This document shows positions 52,051 through 61,243 of a stretch of DNA of 64,000 bases, piece by piece. The DNA is from Planctomycetaceae bacterium (GTDB taxonomy: Bacteria; Planctomycetota; Planctomycetia; Planctomycetales; Planctomycetaceae). The notes beneath the pieces are model-generated. The model saw nothing but the letters and a program-made list of their open reading frames with translations, was not told the origin of the DNA and ran no database searches. The translations under genes and the position numbers were made by a program. Position 1 is the stretch's first letter. Every line of letters begins with the position of its first letter. Where the stretch lies: contig JACKHO010000002.1 of assembly GCA_020638955.1 (NCBI GenBank), forward strand, positions 186,001 to 250,000, read 5' to 3'.

Positions 52051-54837
52051 CTACCGAATCACTTCCTTCGGCACAGATCCATCCAGGTAGCGCCAGTTCT
52101 TGATGAAGGAAATGACGTCGGCCATGTCTTGTGGCGGGACCGTCTTTTCCAGGCCGACAGGCATAAGGGACACGCCGTTGTTTTTCATGGCTTCGATATC
52201 GGCACGCCCGAATGAGACCGTTTTTCCTTCCGGCTGCTTGAGCGTCACAGATGTCCCGGTTTCCGAGGCCAGAATGCCGGTGTGAATGACACCATTTGTG
52301 TCGACCACCGTGTAGCTGAAGAAGTTATTGTCGATGGCCCGGTTGGGGTCGAGAATGTTCGTCAGCAGGTACTCAGGAGTTTTCGTGCGGGAGTCGGAAA
52401 TGTCGGGGGCGACGTCGACACCGACATCACCCACCTTGTGGCACTGCGCACAATTCTTGACGAACACCTGCTTACCTCGTAGCGGATCACTCTCCAGCGT
52501 CAGACAGCTCTGATACTCCGCCAGCACCTTCACCCGATCTTCCGGCGGAGCCTGCTTAAGCAGACGCACTGCTTTCTCTTTGATGACCGGATCAGCATGC
52601 GCCATGAGCCGCTTCGCGATGTTTTGATCAACGGCCAACGCGGGGAGTTGGCCATTTTCGACGAGGTCGAGGAGTAGGTGAATTTCGAAACTGTTGTCCG
52701 TTAGCGAACTAACGGCAGTGTTTCTTAGGGACGTGGGCAACTTGGGCAATAGTTTGACAAGTGCGACTGCAGCTTCGGGCTCCGGGCGTTCAGCAAGGGT
52801 CCGGGTGACGAGTTCCGTAAAGATATTGCTGCCTTCGCTAATCTGCACAATCATGCGGAGCGTGCCACCGTCGTTACTCAATCCCAGCAAGCTGTACTTG
52901 GCGGAAACGTGCTCATGAGATTGTTGGTCAGCTTGCAAACACAGCCTGACAAGTTGTTGAAACTGATGCTCGGCCGTTTCGTCCAGGTTGTGAATATGCT
53001 TCCAAATTCCCGCCCTATGGTCCGGCAGTCCTTTCGACAATCCAATCAGCAAATACGCCGACTGCCAGGGATGAGCAATTGCATGATCGAGGGATTCTTT
53101 AATGAGTCCCTCAATCTCATCCTTTTGATTCTTGCGCCCTGCTGCCTCCGCAATCTGCGCAACTAAATCTGGATCAGCACTCCGGTCAAGCAAACGATGA
53201 CAGAGTTGCGCTGGCTCCGTTCCAGCGATGACTTGGATCTTCACGATGTCCCAAGAACTCAATTCCTCGATAGCAAGCAAACTTTCCACATCTCCAGAGA
53301 ATCTCGCATTCGTGGCTGGTGCAAAGTCGGGATGATCATCGACATGGAGTCCGAGGCCTTCCAGAACACTGAATGCAGCGGCAAGCGTTCCAGGCGATTT
53401 CGACGACAGCAGGATTTGTCTAACTTGAGCCTCGACTTCCATCTCACGTCGCTCCACGAGCAGTTGCCTGGCAACATCGCGCTGCCAAGTGTTGGCATGC
53501 AGCAAAAGGATCACGAGGTCCGATGTGCCTGCTGTCGACGAGACTTTCTCTTGGGCGACGATCTTTGCCGGACTCTCAACCGTGGCACTCTTCGACACAA
53601 TCCGCCAAATGCGGCCTTTGTCGATGCCGAGCATTTGATCGGGGCGGTTTTTGAGTTCGTCGGGGACGAACTGAGGGTGTTCGATAACGGCTCGGTACAT
53701 GTCGACGACGTACAAGGCACCATCAGGCCCGTTGGCCAAATTCACGGGGCGGAACCATTCATCTTTCGTGGCGAGAAACTCAATGCCTTCTCGGCCCGGT
53801 TTCGAAGTGAACGTAATTCCGCTGGGCGTCAGAATGTCGCGGTGCACCAAATTCCCGGTCGGTTCGCAGGTGAAGCTGTTCCCGTAGAACGATTCCGGCA
53901 ACGCATTGCCGCGAAAAATCGTCACGCCGCAGGCTGCCGTGAACTGGTTGGCGTGCAGATTGGATGTCGTCCAGGTACGGCTGATGGGGTACAGCCGCGA
54001 ATCGACTCCCGCTGGGGAAACTTCCTCAAAGACTTTGCTGACGCGTAAGTAAGGCGCCCGCTTGAGGTGTTCTTCTTCCAGCACAATGTGATTGCAGGGA
54101 TTCCGGTTGCTGCAGGCAAACCGATTCCCCCAGTCGTCGAACGTCAGACCGAATTGTCCGTTGCCGGAAATGGTCTCGTACTCGCCGGTGAAAGGGTCAA
54201 ACCGGAAATCGCGACCGGAAATGTCGAGCGGTTCGGGAAGACGCTTGTTCGGCCAGGGGTAGTCCTTGCCGGGAACAATTTTGCCGCCGCGCAGTCCGTT
54301 CGCAATGTATATCTTGTTGTCTGGTCCAAACGTCGGATGATTGCAGCGGAGTTGGGGGTTCTCAGTCGCGAAGCCTGTGAACCATTGCTGAGTGTCATCA
54401 CAAACGTCGTCACCATCGGTGTCACGCATAAATAACACCTGTCCATTTGTGGTGACAATGACTCCGTCCCGCCAGTGCATGAGACCGTTCGCAAAAATCA
54501 GCCCCTCGGCGAATGTCACGGGATTTGTGTAACGGCCATCTCCGTCGTCATCGCTGAGCACACGAATACGGGACTTCCCGGGTTCGCCATCCTGCGGCCC
54601 GTTGGGATAGTCGCTGTATTCCACCACCCACAATTTGCCGTTGGGAGCGAACGCGATGTGAACCGGATCAATGACATCCGGTTCGCAGGCGACTAGTTCA
54701 ATCCGGCACTCGGGGTGCAATGCAAACGAAGACTGCGCTTCTTGCGGCGAGAGCGGATCACTCGCTGAAACAGTCGCTGTGAACGCCAGGAGAAGACAGG
54801 AAACATCGCGCAAGCAACGTGCCAACGTACCATTCAT
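52051..54837 (-). CDS. Secreted PVC-type dehydrogenase / HEAT / cytochrome c protein
   Basis: The protein has 928 residues from the ATG at 54837, where a signal peptide begins (MNGTLARCLRDVSCLLLAFT, ending SASD); longer in-frame starts add unlikely sequence. The first domain is a PQQ-type sugar dehydrogenase-like propeller (about 30-430: FAPNGKLWVVEYSDYPNGPQ, GPDGALYVVDMYRAVIEHPQ). HEAT-like repeats follow (about 460-760). A c-type cytochrome ends it, with CAQCH near residue 795 and the distal region VAPDISDSRTKTPEYLLTNI. This is the compact version of the giant protein at 2925-8744, without FG-GAP and DUF1080 parts. Both may be periplasmic sugar oxidases with electron transfer to haem. Confidence 0.9.
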   Translation of the reverse strand: MNGTLARCLRDVSCLLLAFTATVSASDPLSPQEAQSSFALHPECRIELVACEPDVIDPVHIAFAPNGKLWVVEYSDYPNGPQDGEPGKSRIRVLSDDDGDGRYTNPVTFAEGLIFANGLMHWRDGVIVTTNGQVLFMRDTDGDDVCDDTQQWFTGFATENPQLRCNHPTFGPDNKIYIANGLRGGKIVPGKDYPWPNKRLPEPLDISGRDFRFDPFTGEYETISGNGQFGLTFDDWGNRFACSNRNPCNHIVLEEEHLKRAPYLRVSKVFEEVSPAGVDSRLYPISRTWTTSNLHANQFTAACGVTIFRGNALPESFYGNSFTCEPTGNLVHRDILTPSGITFTSKPGREGIEFLATKDEWFRPVNLANGPDGALYVVDMYRAVIEHPQFVPDELKNRPDQMLGIDKGRIWRIVSKSATVESPAKIVAQEKVSSTAGTSDLVILLLHANTWQRDVARQLLVERREMEVEAQVRQILLSSKSPGTLAAAFSVLEGLGLHVDDHPDFAPATNARFSGDVESLLAIEELSSWDIVKIQVIAGTEPAQLCHRLLDRSADPDLVAQIAEAAGRKNQKDEIEGLIKESLDHAIAHPWQSAYLLIGLSKGLPDHRAGIWKHIHNLDETAEHQFQQLVRLCLQADQQSHEHVSAKYSLLGLSNDGGTLRMIVQISEGSNIFTELVTRTLAERPEPEAAVALVKLLPKLPTSLRNTAVSSLTDNSFEIHLLLDLVENGQLPALAVDQNIAKRLMAHADPVIKEKAVRLLKQAPPEDRVKVLAEYQSCLTLESDPLRGKQVFVKNCAQCHKVGDVGVDVAPDISDSRTKTPEYLLTNILDPNRAIDNNFFSYTVVDTNGVIHTGILASETGTSVTLKQPEGKTVSFGRADIEAMKNNGVSLMPVGLEKTVPPQDMADVISFIKNWRYLDGSVPKEVIR

Positions 54838-55111
54838 ATTCACACCCCTGTGACTGGTGACGGATAGACGCATTGAAAAGGATACCCACATTGTGCGGGT
54901 TTCGCACGCGGCCAATCGGCAAAGCGTCCGACTGCATTGGGTTGCGGAACGGAGACTCATATCGAATCTCGCTTGACAATGCCCGGAAGAGGGGTGATCA
55001 TCGGGCTTTGAACCGCTGCGTGCCGTGGAAGTGCAGGTGAAAGAAACCTCTTTCAAATACGTGTAGCGAGTGTGATGGCCTGATTGGCAAATTGCTGGAG
55101 AAGGTGTTTCA

Positions 55112-55468
55112 ATGGCTGCAGGACAGCGTAAACTCGATATCGATCAAATCGGCGACGTGACCGTCGCTCGCTTCGTCGATAAGAAAATTCTGGATGAAAA
55201 CAACATCCAAATCATTGGAAATCAACTGTTCGGGCTCGTCGAAGAAGACGGTCGGAAGCGCATTATCCTGGACTTCACCAACGTGGAGTACCTCTCAAGC
55301 GCCGCCCTGGGCAAGCTGATTACCATGGACAAAAAAGTGAAAGCTGCCGGCGGCAAGCTGCGTCTTTGCTCGATTCGCCCAGACATTTACGAAGTGTTTG
55401 CCATTACCCGGTTGAACAAACTGTTTGATATTCAAGACGACCAGGATGCGGCAATGGCCGGATTCTAA
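55112..55468 (+). CDS. STAS-domain anti-sigma factor antagonist
   Basis: The 118-residue protein is a STAS domain: GDVTVARFVDKKILDENNIQ, GRKRIILDFTNVEYLSSAAL and LRLCSIRPDIYEVFAITRLN. The phosphorylatable Ser is Ser62 or Ser63 in YLSSAALG (Ser63 by alignment to SpoIIAA Ser58). A ribosome-binding site (GGAG) lies upstream. It is followed after about 160 bp by a HATPase gene, forming a partner-switch pair in which the kinase phosphorylates the STAS protein. No sigma factor or PP2C phosphatase is next to them, so the output is open. Confidence 0.9.
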   Translation: MAAGQRKLDIDQIGDVTVARFVDKKILDENNIQIIGNQLFGLVEEDGRKRIILDFTNVEYLSSAALGKLITMDKKVKAAGGKLRLCSIRPDIYEVFAITRLNKLFDIQDDQDAAMAGF

Positions 55469-55630
55469 CGACCTGTTGAAGTCTCTCTTCATGAACAGGC
55501 TGTGAGATTCGGCACGTTGTGTTTGTGAAGGGATACGTCCTGACAGAGTCAAGAATTGGCCAAACTGGTTGCTGACCTTGCTCTGTTGACCGCTGACGTC
55601 CCTTTCCCTTTCCGTCTCGGTTGTACTTTT

Positions 55631-56047
55631 ATGTCGGAAGCTTCTCATCTGGATGTTGTCATCCCGAGCGATACCTCGCGCGGCAGCGAGGTACAGGAGC
55701 AGATTCTGGCGTTAATGGAGGGAAAAGGGTTCACAGACCGCGATTTGTTCGGTGTGAAACTCGCCCTCGAAGAAGCGATTGTGAATGCCATCAAGCATGG
55801 CAATCAGCTCGACCCCGGCAAGACAGTCCAGATTACCTGCGACATTACCGACCAGCGGGCCATCATTATCATCGAAGATCAGGGCGAAGGTTTTGATCCC
55901 AGCGACGTCCCCGATCCGACGGACGAAGAAAACCTCGATAAGGCCAGTGGTCGTGGCCTCATGCTCATGCGTGCCTTCATGACGAGCGTGACGCACAACG
56001 AAAACGGAAATCGCGTCCGCATGGAAAAAGAGAAGTCGGCGGAGTAA
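55631..56047 (+). CDS. HATPase anti-sigma regulatory kinase (RsbW-like)
   Basis: The protein has 138 residues from the ATG at 55631 (a start at 55556 adds an unlikely leader). The GHKL ATP-binding motifs are visible: N box EEAIVNAIKHGN (47-58), G1 IEDQGEGFDP (81-90) and G2 GRGLMLM (107-113). Such kinases bind and hold a sigma factor and phosphorylate the STAS partner. The upstream gene is that partner. moaC follows after 50 bp. Whether it controls one of the many sigma factors of the genome or another response cannot be decided. Confidence 0.9.
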   Translation: MSEASHLDVVIPSDTSRGSEVQEQILALMEGKGFTDRDLFGVKLALEEAIVNAIKHGNQLDPGKTVQITCDITDQRAIIIIEDQGEGFDPSDVPDPTDEENLDKASGRGLMLMRAFMTSVTHNENGNRVRMEKEKSAE

Positions 56048-56097
56048 TTCAACTCGCGTTTTCGTACCGCACTTCCACTGCTTTCACGTTGCCTGAC

Positions 56098-56580
56098 ATG
56101 TCTTCACCATTGACCCATTTCGATGACGACGGTGCCAGCAGAATGGTGGATGTGGGTTCCAAACCCGTTACGGCTCGGATGGCCCGCGCTCAGGCGCACG
56201 TTCATATGCAGCCGAAAACGGCTGAACTCATTCGCAACAAGGAGTTTTCGAAAGGAGACGTCCTTGAAGTCGCCCGGCTGGCAGGCATTATGGCCACCAA
56301 GCGGACTGATGAACTCATTCCCCTCTGCCATTCGTTAGGACTCGATGGAGCAAAGATTGACTTCGAATGGGTCGGAACAGAGACGCTGAAAATCACTTCT
56401 GAAGTTTCCACACAGGGTCGTACGGGTGTGGAAATGGAGGCCATGACGGGAGTCAGCGTGGCCGCCTTGACTGTCTACGACATGTGCAAGTCGGTCGACC
56501 GAGGTATGCGGATTTCGGACATCGAGCTGCTGGAAAAGTCCGGTGGTAAGAGTGGGCATTACGTCCGAGCGGATCGCTAA
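56098..56580 (+). CDS. moaC: Cyclic pyranopterin monophosphate synthase MoaC
   Basis: The protein has 160 residues from the ATG at 56098 (a TTG at 56089 is in frame). It matches MoaC strongly: MVDVGSKPVTARMARAQAHV, GIMATKRTDELIPLCHSLGL, TGVEMEAMTGVSVAALTVYD, MCKSVDRGMRISDIELLEKS and GGKSGHYVR at the end. It converts the MoaA product to cyclic pyranopterin monophosphate in molybdenum cofactor synthesis. No other moa gene is near. It is co-directional with the STAS/HATPase pair, though a functional link is not evident. Confidence 0.95.
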   Translation: MSSPLTHFDDDGASRMVDVGSKPVTARMARAQAHVHMQPKTAELIRNKEFSKGDVLEVARLAGIMATKRTDELIPLCHSLGLDGAKIDFEWVGTETLKITSEVSTQGRTGVEMEAMTGVSVAALTVYDMCKSVDRGMRISDIELLEKSGGKSGHYVRADR

Positions 56581-56716
56581 TCGACACGCTCCCCGTGACT
56601 CTTGGGGTAAAAAAGCGGCATCGTCATTGCAAATTGCTGAAACCATCGGCACATTTGGCCGGTAAGCTTCATGAGGATTTCCCTCTCATCTACCCGGTTC
56701 TTGCAGCGTCTCACTC

Positions 56717-58456
56717 ATGCGACATTTCATCATTTCGGCGGTTTGCCTGGCGTCTCTTTACGCGTCAAACACAGCACTGGCCCAGCGGTCGGCGACCGAC
56801 CTCTTTCCCGAAACAACTGTTGTCTACGCGGAAATCGCACATCCCGACGCACTCCTCAAAGAAGTTTTGGAGCACTCATTTCTCCGCGATTTAAAGCGCA
56901 GTCAGCCCGGTGAAAAGCTGCTTAGTAACGCGGACTTCGTCCAGTTCCAGGTTGTCTTGTCGTTCCTCGAGCTGCGTTTGGGTATGACGTGGGATGAAGC
57001 CGTCAGCGCCCTGACAAAAAATGGGGCCGCTATTGGAGTCGATGCATCCACCAATGGCGTAGGGCTCGTGTTGCACGGAGAGTCGGCCGAGGTCGTCGAA
57101 GAACTGCGAACCACGCTCATGCAAATGGCAACGGAAGAAGCAGAGAAGAAGGGGAATAAGCAACCCTACAAGACCTCCGAATATCGCGGTGTTACGGTCT
57201 ACGATACCGGCAACGGCGGGTTCGGCACGTATGAGTCATGGGTGTTGTTCACCAACAACGGCAAGCTCGGCACCAAAATGATCGACCGCCTGCTCGATGG
57301 TGGCGAGAAGAGTCTTTCTCAGAACGAGCAATTTGCCTCTGCTGTTTCCAAGCGAGGAGATCATGACTTTTGGGCGTACGTCAATTTGTCGGACTTGCGA
57401 AACATCCCGAAGGTTCAGAAGTCTTTGAGCAGCCAGGCGGAGAATCCTTTGGTGGAAGTTCTCGTGGGTGGGCTGCAGGAAGTGCTGCGACACACGCCGT
57501 ACCTCACGTTGAATGCTGATTTGGAATCCAATCGCTTTGCCATTGATGCCAATGTTCCGCATGATCCTAAGGATGTTGCCGAAGCACGCGAGTACTGGTT
57601 CGGTCCGAACGGAGAGGGATCAGCAAATCCGCAGTTGAATCTGGAAGGCAGCATTCTGTCGCTGAGTAGCTACCGAAACGTATCGGAAATGTGGCTACGG
57701 GCCGGCGATTTGTTCGACGAAAGGATGAACGACAAACTGGCGGAGGCGGATGGTACTCTCACCACACTGTTTTCCGGTAAGGACTTCGGTGAGGACATTC
57801 TCGGTGCGGTCCAGCCGCAAATTCAGTTGCAGGTAGTTCGTCAGCAGTTTGCAGAAGACGGCCCCGTTCCTGCGATCAAAATTCCGGCCTTCGCTCTCCG
57901 TTTACATTTGAGAGATCCGGAAGCCAGCACTCGCGAACTTCGCCGGACCTTTCAGAGTTTGATTGGGTTTTTGAATGTTGTTGGCGCCCAGAACGGTCAA
58001 CCTCAGTTGGAACTCGACTTCGCGAACGAGCAGGGTGTTGATCTTGTCTCCGCCCACTATGTGCCCGATGCCAGCCAGAAGAACTCCAAGTCGGCTCCCA
58101 TCAATTTCAACTTTTCTCCTTCAGTTGCGTTCTTCGGAGATCGATTCATCGTTGCCAGTACACGGCAACTCGCTGAACAACTCGTCGTGGCAGAGCCAGT
58201 AGAATCGGGCGAGAACAATCAGCAAATCGACAACACGCTCCTGTCGATTGACACGCACGCACTCAGTGACGCCCTAAAAGACAATCGGAGTCAGTTGGTT
58301 GCTCAGAACATGCTGGAGAAGGGGAATTCCCGCGAAGAAGCTCAGGCAACCATTGATGCCATCCTGGAGTTTCTGCATTTCGTCAATGCCGTCGAGTTCT
58401 CTGCGGCAACGAACAGTGAGTCAGGAACGTTTGGAGTTCACCTGGAAGTGCACTAG
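56717..58456 (+). CDS. Secreted hypothetical protein (DUF3352-like)
   Basis: The 579-residue protein has a signal peptide (MRHFIISAVCLASLYASNTA, ending LAQ). It begins DLFPETTVVYAEIAHPDALL and shows repeated blocks of two-layer alpha/beta character (GVGLVLHGESAEVVEELRTT, GVTVYDTGNGGF, WVLFTNNGKLGTKMIDRLLD, VAFFGDRFIVASTRQLAEQL). It resembles the DUF3352 type of exported proteins seen in planctomycetes and cyanobacteria. No enzymatic motif is visible. Function unknown. It ends 190 bp before the DUF1800 gene. Confidence 0.75.
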   Translation: MRHFIISAVCLASLYASNTALAQRSATDLFPETTVVYAEIAHPDALLKEVLEHSFLRDLKRSQPGEKLLSNADFVQFQVVLSFLELRLGMTWDEAVSALTKNGAAIGVDASTNGVGLVLHGESAEVVEELRTTLMQMATEEAEKKGNKQPYKTSEYRGVTVYDTGNGGFGTYESWVLFTNNGKLGTKMIDRLLDGGEKSLSQNEQFASAVSKRGDHDFWAYVNLSDLRNIPKVQKSLSSQAENPLVEVLVGGLQEVLRHTPYLTLNADLESNRFAIDANVPHDPKDVAEAREYWFGPNGEGSANPQLNLEGSILSLSSYRNVSEMWLRAGDLFDERMNDKLAEADGTLTTLFSGKDFGEDILGAVQPQIQLQVVRQQFAEDGPVPAIKIPAFALRLHLRDPEASTRELRRTFQSLIGFLNVVGAQNGQPQLELDFANEQGVDLVSAHYVPDASQKNSKSAPINFNFSPSVAFFGDRFIVASTRQLAEQLVVAEPVESGENNQQIDNTLLSIDTHALSDALKDNRSQLVAQNMLEKGNSREEAQATIDAILEFLHFVNAVEFSAATNSESGTFGVHLEVH

Positions 58457-58486
58457 AGCAAGTTTTGAAATGGATTGCAGTCACCT

Positions 58487-58535
58487 CGTAAGCCGAAGGC
58501 CGTAAGGCCTCGGGCTATTGGCCCGGCCGCTTACG
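58487..58535. repeat. Compact REP-like palindromic element
   Basis: Outer arms CGTAAGC (58487-58493) and GCTTACG (58529-58535) enclose two inner hairpins: AGGCC/GGCCT around GTAA, and CGGGC/GCCCG around TATTG. The layered palindrome, GC-rich, between genes, is typical of REP-type repeats in planctomycete genomes. Copies elsewhere in the genome could not be checked. Confidence 0.6.
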
Positions 58536-58645
58536 CGTCGCGGCTCACAGCTGAATTCTAAATCGAAAAATGCTCTCCCGGGGTGGTTTCTGGTTCTTGC
58601 GGAAGGCCCTATTGAGTCGCGCTGAACATCGGAAGTAGGTACGTC

Positions 58646-60016
58646 ATGCCCAGAACTCTTGAAAGCGTCGATCCTCAATGGGCCTGGAAAAGGTTTGAGC
58701 CCACAAACGACCAGCCCTGGAACCGGAAAGGGGCGGCGCATCTCTTTCGCCGGGCAGGGTTCGCTGCGACACCTGAGCAACTTCGTAATGCTGTCGACAG
58801 TTCACCAGAGTCGGTGGTGCAGCAACTCGTACAGAATCGCAGCGAGACGCCGGAGTTCATTGATGAAATTACCGCCCTGTCAGCGGCGTCATTAGCGACC
58901 GGAAATCCGCGTCGATTGGCCGCGTGGTGGCTCCACCGGTTGCTGAATACGCCCGACGCACTACGCGAAAAAGTTGTGCTCTTCTGGCATGGCCACTTCG
59001 CGACTGGTGCCGAGAAGGTTGAAGATGCTCAGCTCATGTTCGCTCAGAACGAGTTGTTTCGAACGTCGGGTCTGGGACGGTTTCGCGAACTCGTTCAGGC
59101 TGTTTCGCGCGATCCCGCCATGCTCATTTATCTCGATTCGGTGACCAATCGAAAGGCGCATCCCAACGAGAACTACGCGCGGGAAGTCATGGAATTGTTC
59201 TGTCTGGGTGAAGGCGAATATACCGAGGAGGATATTCGCGAGCTCGCCCGCTGCTTCACCGGCTGGGAAATTCGACGCGATCAGTTTCGCTTCAACAAGT
59301 ATCAGCACGACACCGGCACCAAGACAATTCTTGGCGAGGAAGGCATTGAATCGGGCGAGGAAGGGGTCGACGTGGTGGTCAACCAGCCGGCATGTCCACG
59401 GTTCCTCTGCCGGAAGCTGTTCCGTTTCTTCGTCACCGACGCAGAGGAACCCAGTGACGACCTCATTCAACCACTCGCAGATGAACTTCGAGCCAACGAC
59501 CTGGAAATTGGGCCAACGGTCCAGCGCATGCTGTCGAGCAATTTGTTCTTTTCGGAGCTGGCTTACGGTCGGAAAATTCGCTCGCCCATTGAATTGAGCG
59601 TCGGCCTGCTGCATTCGCTCGAGGCTTCGACGAACATTTACACGCTGGAAGAAGGGCTCCGCGTACTGGGGCAGGAACTTTTCTACCCGCCGAATGTCAA
59701 AGGGTGGGACGGCGGACGCACGTGGATCAATTCGTCGACACTGCTGGGACGTGCGAACCTGGTGCGGCAAGTTCTCGACAATGAAGCGACGCGTTTTGGT
59801 CGTGGCAGCCTAACTGACTTCTGTCGGGCAAACAGCTGGGAGCGTGGTGAACAATTCGTGCGAGGAGTCGTCGAGACATTATTTGCGGCCGAACCTTCTC
59901 AGTCCGTTCAGCGCGATGTCGCGACACTCGTTGACAATACATCGCTCGATGAAGAACGCCGCCGCCGCGATGCACTACACTGGCTCTGTTCGCTCCCCGA
60001 ATTTCAGTTAGGGTAG
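58646..60016 (+). CDS. DUF1800 family protein
   Basis: The 456-residue protein shows the DUF1800 pattern: GAAHLFRRAGFAATPEQLRN, FWHGHFATGAEKVEDAQLMF, RDPAMLIYLDSVTNRKAHPN, ENYAREVMELFCLGEGEYTE and EDIRELARCFTGWEI. LGQELFYPPNVKGWDGGRTW comes later. No signal peptide is visible. DUF1800 genes usually sit next to a DUF1501 gene, but none is here, so this is an orphan copy. The biochemical role is unknown. Confidence 0.88.
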   Translation: MPRTLESVDPQWAWKRFEPTNDQPWNRKGAAHLFRRAGFAATPEQLRNAVDSSPESVVQQLVQNRSETPEFIDEITALSAASLATGNPRRLAAWWLHRLLNTPDALREKVVLFWHGHFATGAEKVEDAQLMFAQNELFRTSGLGRFRELVQAVSRDPAMLIYLDSVTNRKAHPNENYAREVMELFCLGEGEYTEEDIRELARCFTGWEIRRDQFRFNKYQHDTGTKTILGEEGIESGEEGVDVVVNQPACPRFLCRKLFRFFVTDAEEPSDDLIQPLADELRANDLEIGPTVQRMLSSNLFFSELAYGRKIRSPIELSVGLLHSLEASTNIYTLEEGLRVLGQELFYPPNVKGWDGGRTWINSSTLLGRANLVRQVLDNEATRFGRGSLTDFCRANSWERGEQFVRGVVETLFAAEPSQSVQRDVATLVDNTSLDEERRRRDALHWLCSLPEFQLG

Positions 60017-60032
60017 GCCTGATTAATCGTAG

Positions 60033-60136
60033 GGTGGGTGCAGTCCGCATCAAACAGCACGATGCGTTACGCATGCCGTGAGCATTAAAGAACGGGGAGA
60101 CCTTTCGGTTAGTCGAACTCGCGGACGTAACCCACC
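60033..60136. repeat. MITE-like element with imperfect terminal inverted repeats
   Basis: Arms 60033-60048 and 60121-60136 match at 13 of 16 positions and bracket about 70 bases without a gene. Size and ends fit a miniature inverted-repeat element. Copies elsewhere would settle this. Confidence 0.45.
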
Positions 60137-60212
60137 TGAATGCGGCGACGTGCTGCACGCACGCTAATCGTTTCAGGAGTCCTCCAGTGGCGAAATCCAC
60201 CTGTGCAAAAAC

Positions 60213-60249
60213 AGAAAGCCCGGCAGGAATGGTTCCTGCCGGGCTTTCT
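60213..60249. terminator. Perfect 17-bp stem terminator
   Basis: Arms 60213-60229 and 60233-60249 pair perfectly around a three-base loop. A TTTTT-type run follows on the minus strand, so it terminates the lipoprotein gene (stop at 60302) and perhaps the plus-strand DUF1800 transcript as well. Confidence 0.88.
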
Positions 60250-60301
60250 TGCACCTGGAATACCTTCGCCTCACGACAAAGGACACAACGACTTCTCTGT
60301 T

Positions 60302-60910
60302 TTAGTGGATTTGATCGAGCGTAATGTCGGTCGAATCTGGGCCGGCACAGCGGATGAAGTGGTCGTGGTCGATGTACACCACGTCCTGAACGTTGTCGCT
60401 GTGAGTAAAGGGCACGGGCCAGTGAGACCGAATGGTTTGATCGAAGTACACTGTGCACTTGTAGTGGCAGTGGTGCAGGCGAACCGGGCCGACGTGTGGT
60501 ACGACTTTGCAGTCATCGACACGGTCGACAATGAGGTCGACAGTCATCCGCACGTTGTTGCGAGCCGTTTCCGCGAGGAACGGAACTCCGCCAGATGGAT
60601 CGGACGGCAGGGCTCGGATGACTTCGTCCGGGCTGGGAGGATCGAGACAGAACAGCGGTGCGTTCTCGCCTTCAATCGGATCGAGAATAGGTACCTTTGA
60701 GTACCGTTCTTCTTCCCAGTAGGTGTCTTCAATCTGTTGACTGAAGTAGGGAGTCACCGGGATGAGCGGCGTTGTTCCCCAGAATGCGGAGAATGCCAAC
60801 GCGCTCTTGGTAAACCAGTACGCCATCGCACACCCGCTGGACGGGAGCGTAAGGGCAGCCAGACCGGCGAGCAGCATCAGCCGTTTGGCGATTCCATTCC
60901 ATTTCACCAT
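60302..60910 (-). CDS. Hypothetical lipoprotein
   Basis: The 202-residue protein starts MVKWNGIAKRLMLLAGLAAL and has a lipobox TLPSSGC, so the Cys near residue 27 would be lipidated. The rest (GVPFLAETARNNVRMTVDLI, RLHHCHYKCTVYFDQTIRSH) is beta-rich with a His/Cys-rich stretch. A ribosome-binding site (GGAGG) lies just upstream. Function unknown. A strong terminator follows it. Confidence 0.75.
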   Translation of the reverse strand: MVKWNGIAKRLMLLAGLAALTLPSSGCAMAYWFTKSALAFSAFWGTTPLIPVTPYFSQQIEDTYWEEERYSKVPILDPIEGENAPLFCLDPPSPDEVIRALPSDPSGGVPFLAETARNNVRMTVDLIVDRVDDCKVVPHVGPVRLHHCHYKCTVYFDQTIRSHWPVPFTHSDNVQDVVYIDHDHFIRCAGPDSTDITLDQIH

Positions 60911-61173
60911 TTCATTGCCTCCAGGTGCTTTGTCGCATGAGGTGTCTCAAATCCCAAAGGATCGGCACACCTGTCAGAACCGACACATCTGTTATCGAAC
61001 CAGCACCGAGGGCAACTTGTGAAAATGTTCCGGTTTTAAGGAATGTTGCGAACACCAGTTGTGACTTGGAGGCCATGACCGGCAGGTTTTGCCGATGATG
61101 TTAAGAGTTGTTCACAAGGGCACTTGAGTCCATCGCCCAGTAAATGACTTGACTGGTGCGTTTCAGGACTTAC

Positions 61174-61212
61174 AAAAAAAGAACAGCCCTACGAAATGTC
61201 GTAGGGCTGTTC
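61174..61212 (-). terminator. Intrinsic terminator of the beta-helix protein gene
   Basis: A 14-bp perfect stem (61181-61194 with 61199-61212), a four-base loop and seven T residues on the minus strand. It lies 32 bp past the stop of the gene at 61244. Confidence 0.9.
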
Positions 61213-61243
61213 GACAAAAATCAGTGCCGGTTGGCAGTCAGGC

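Noticed and set aside
58961..59770. 269-codon minus-strand open frame opposite the DUF1800 gene
   Set aside because: The plus strand has the family motifs; the antisense frame looks like a shadow.
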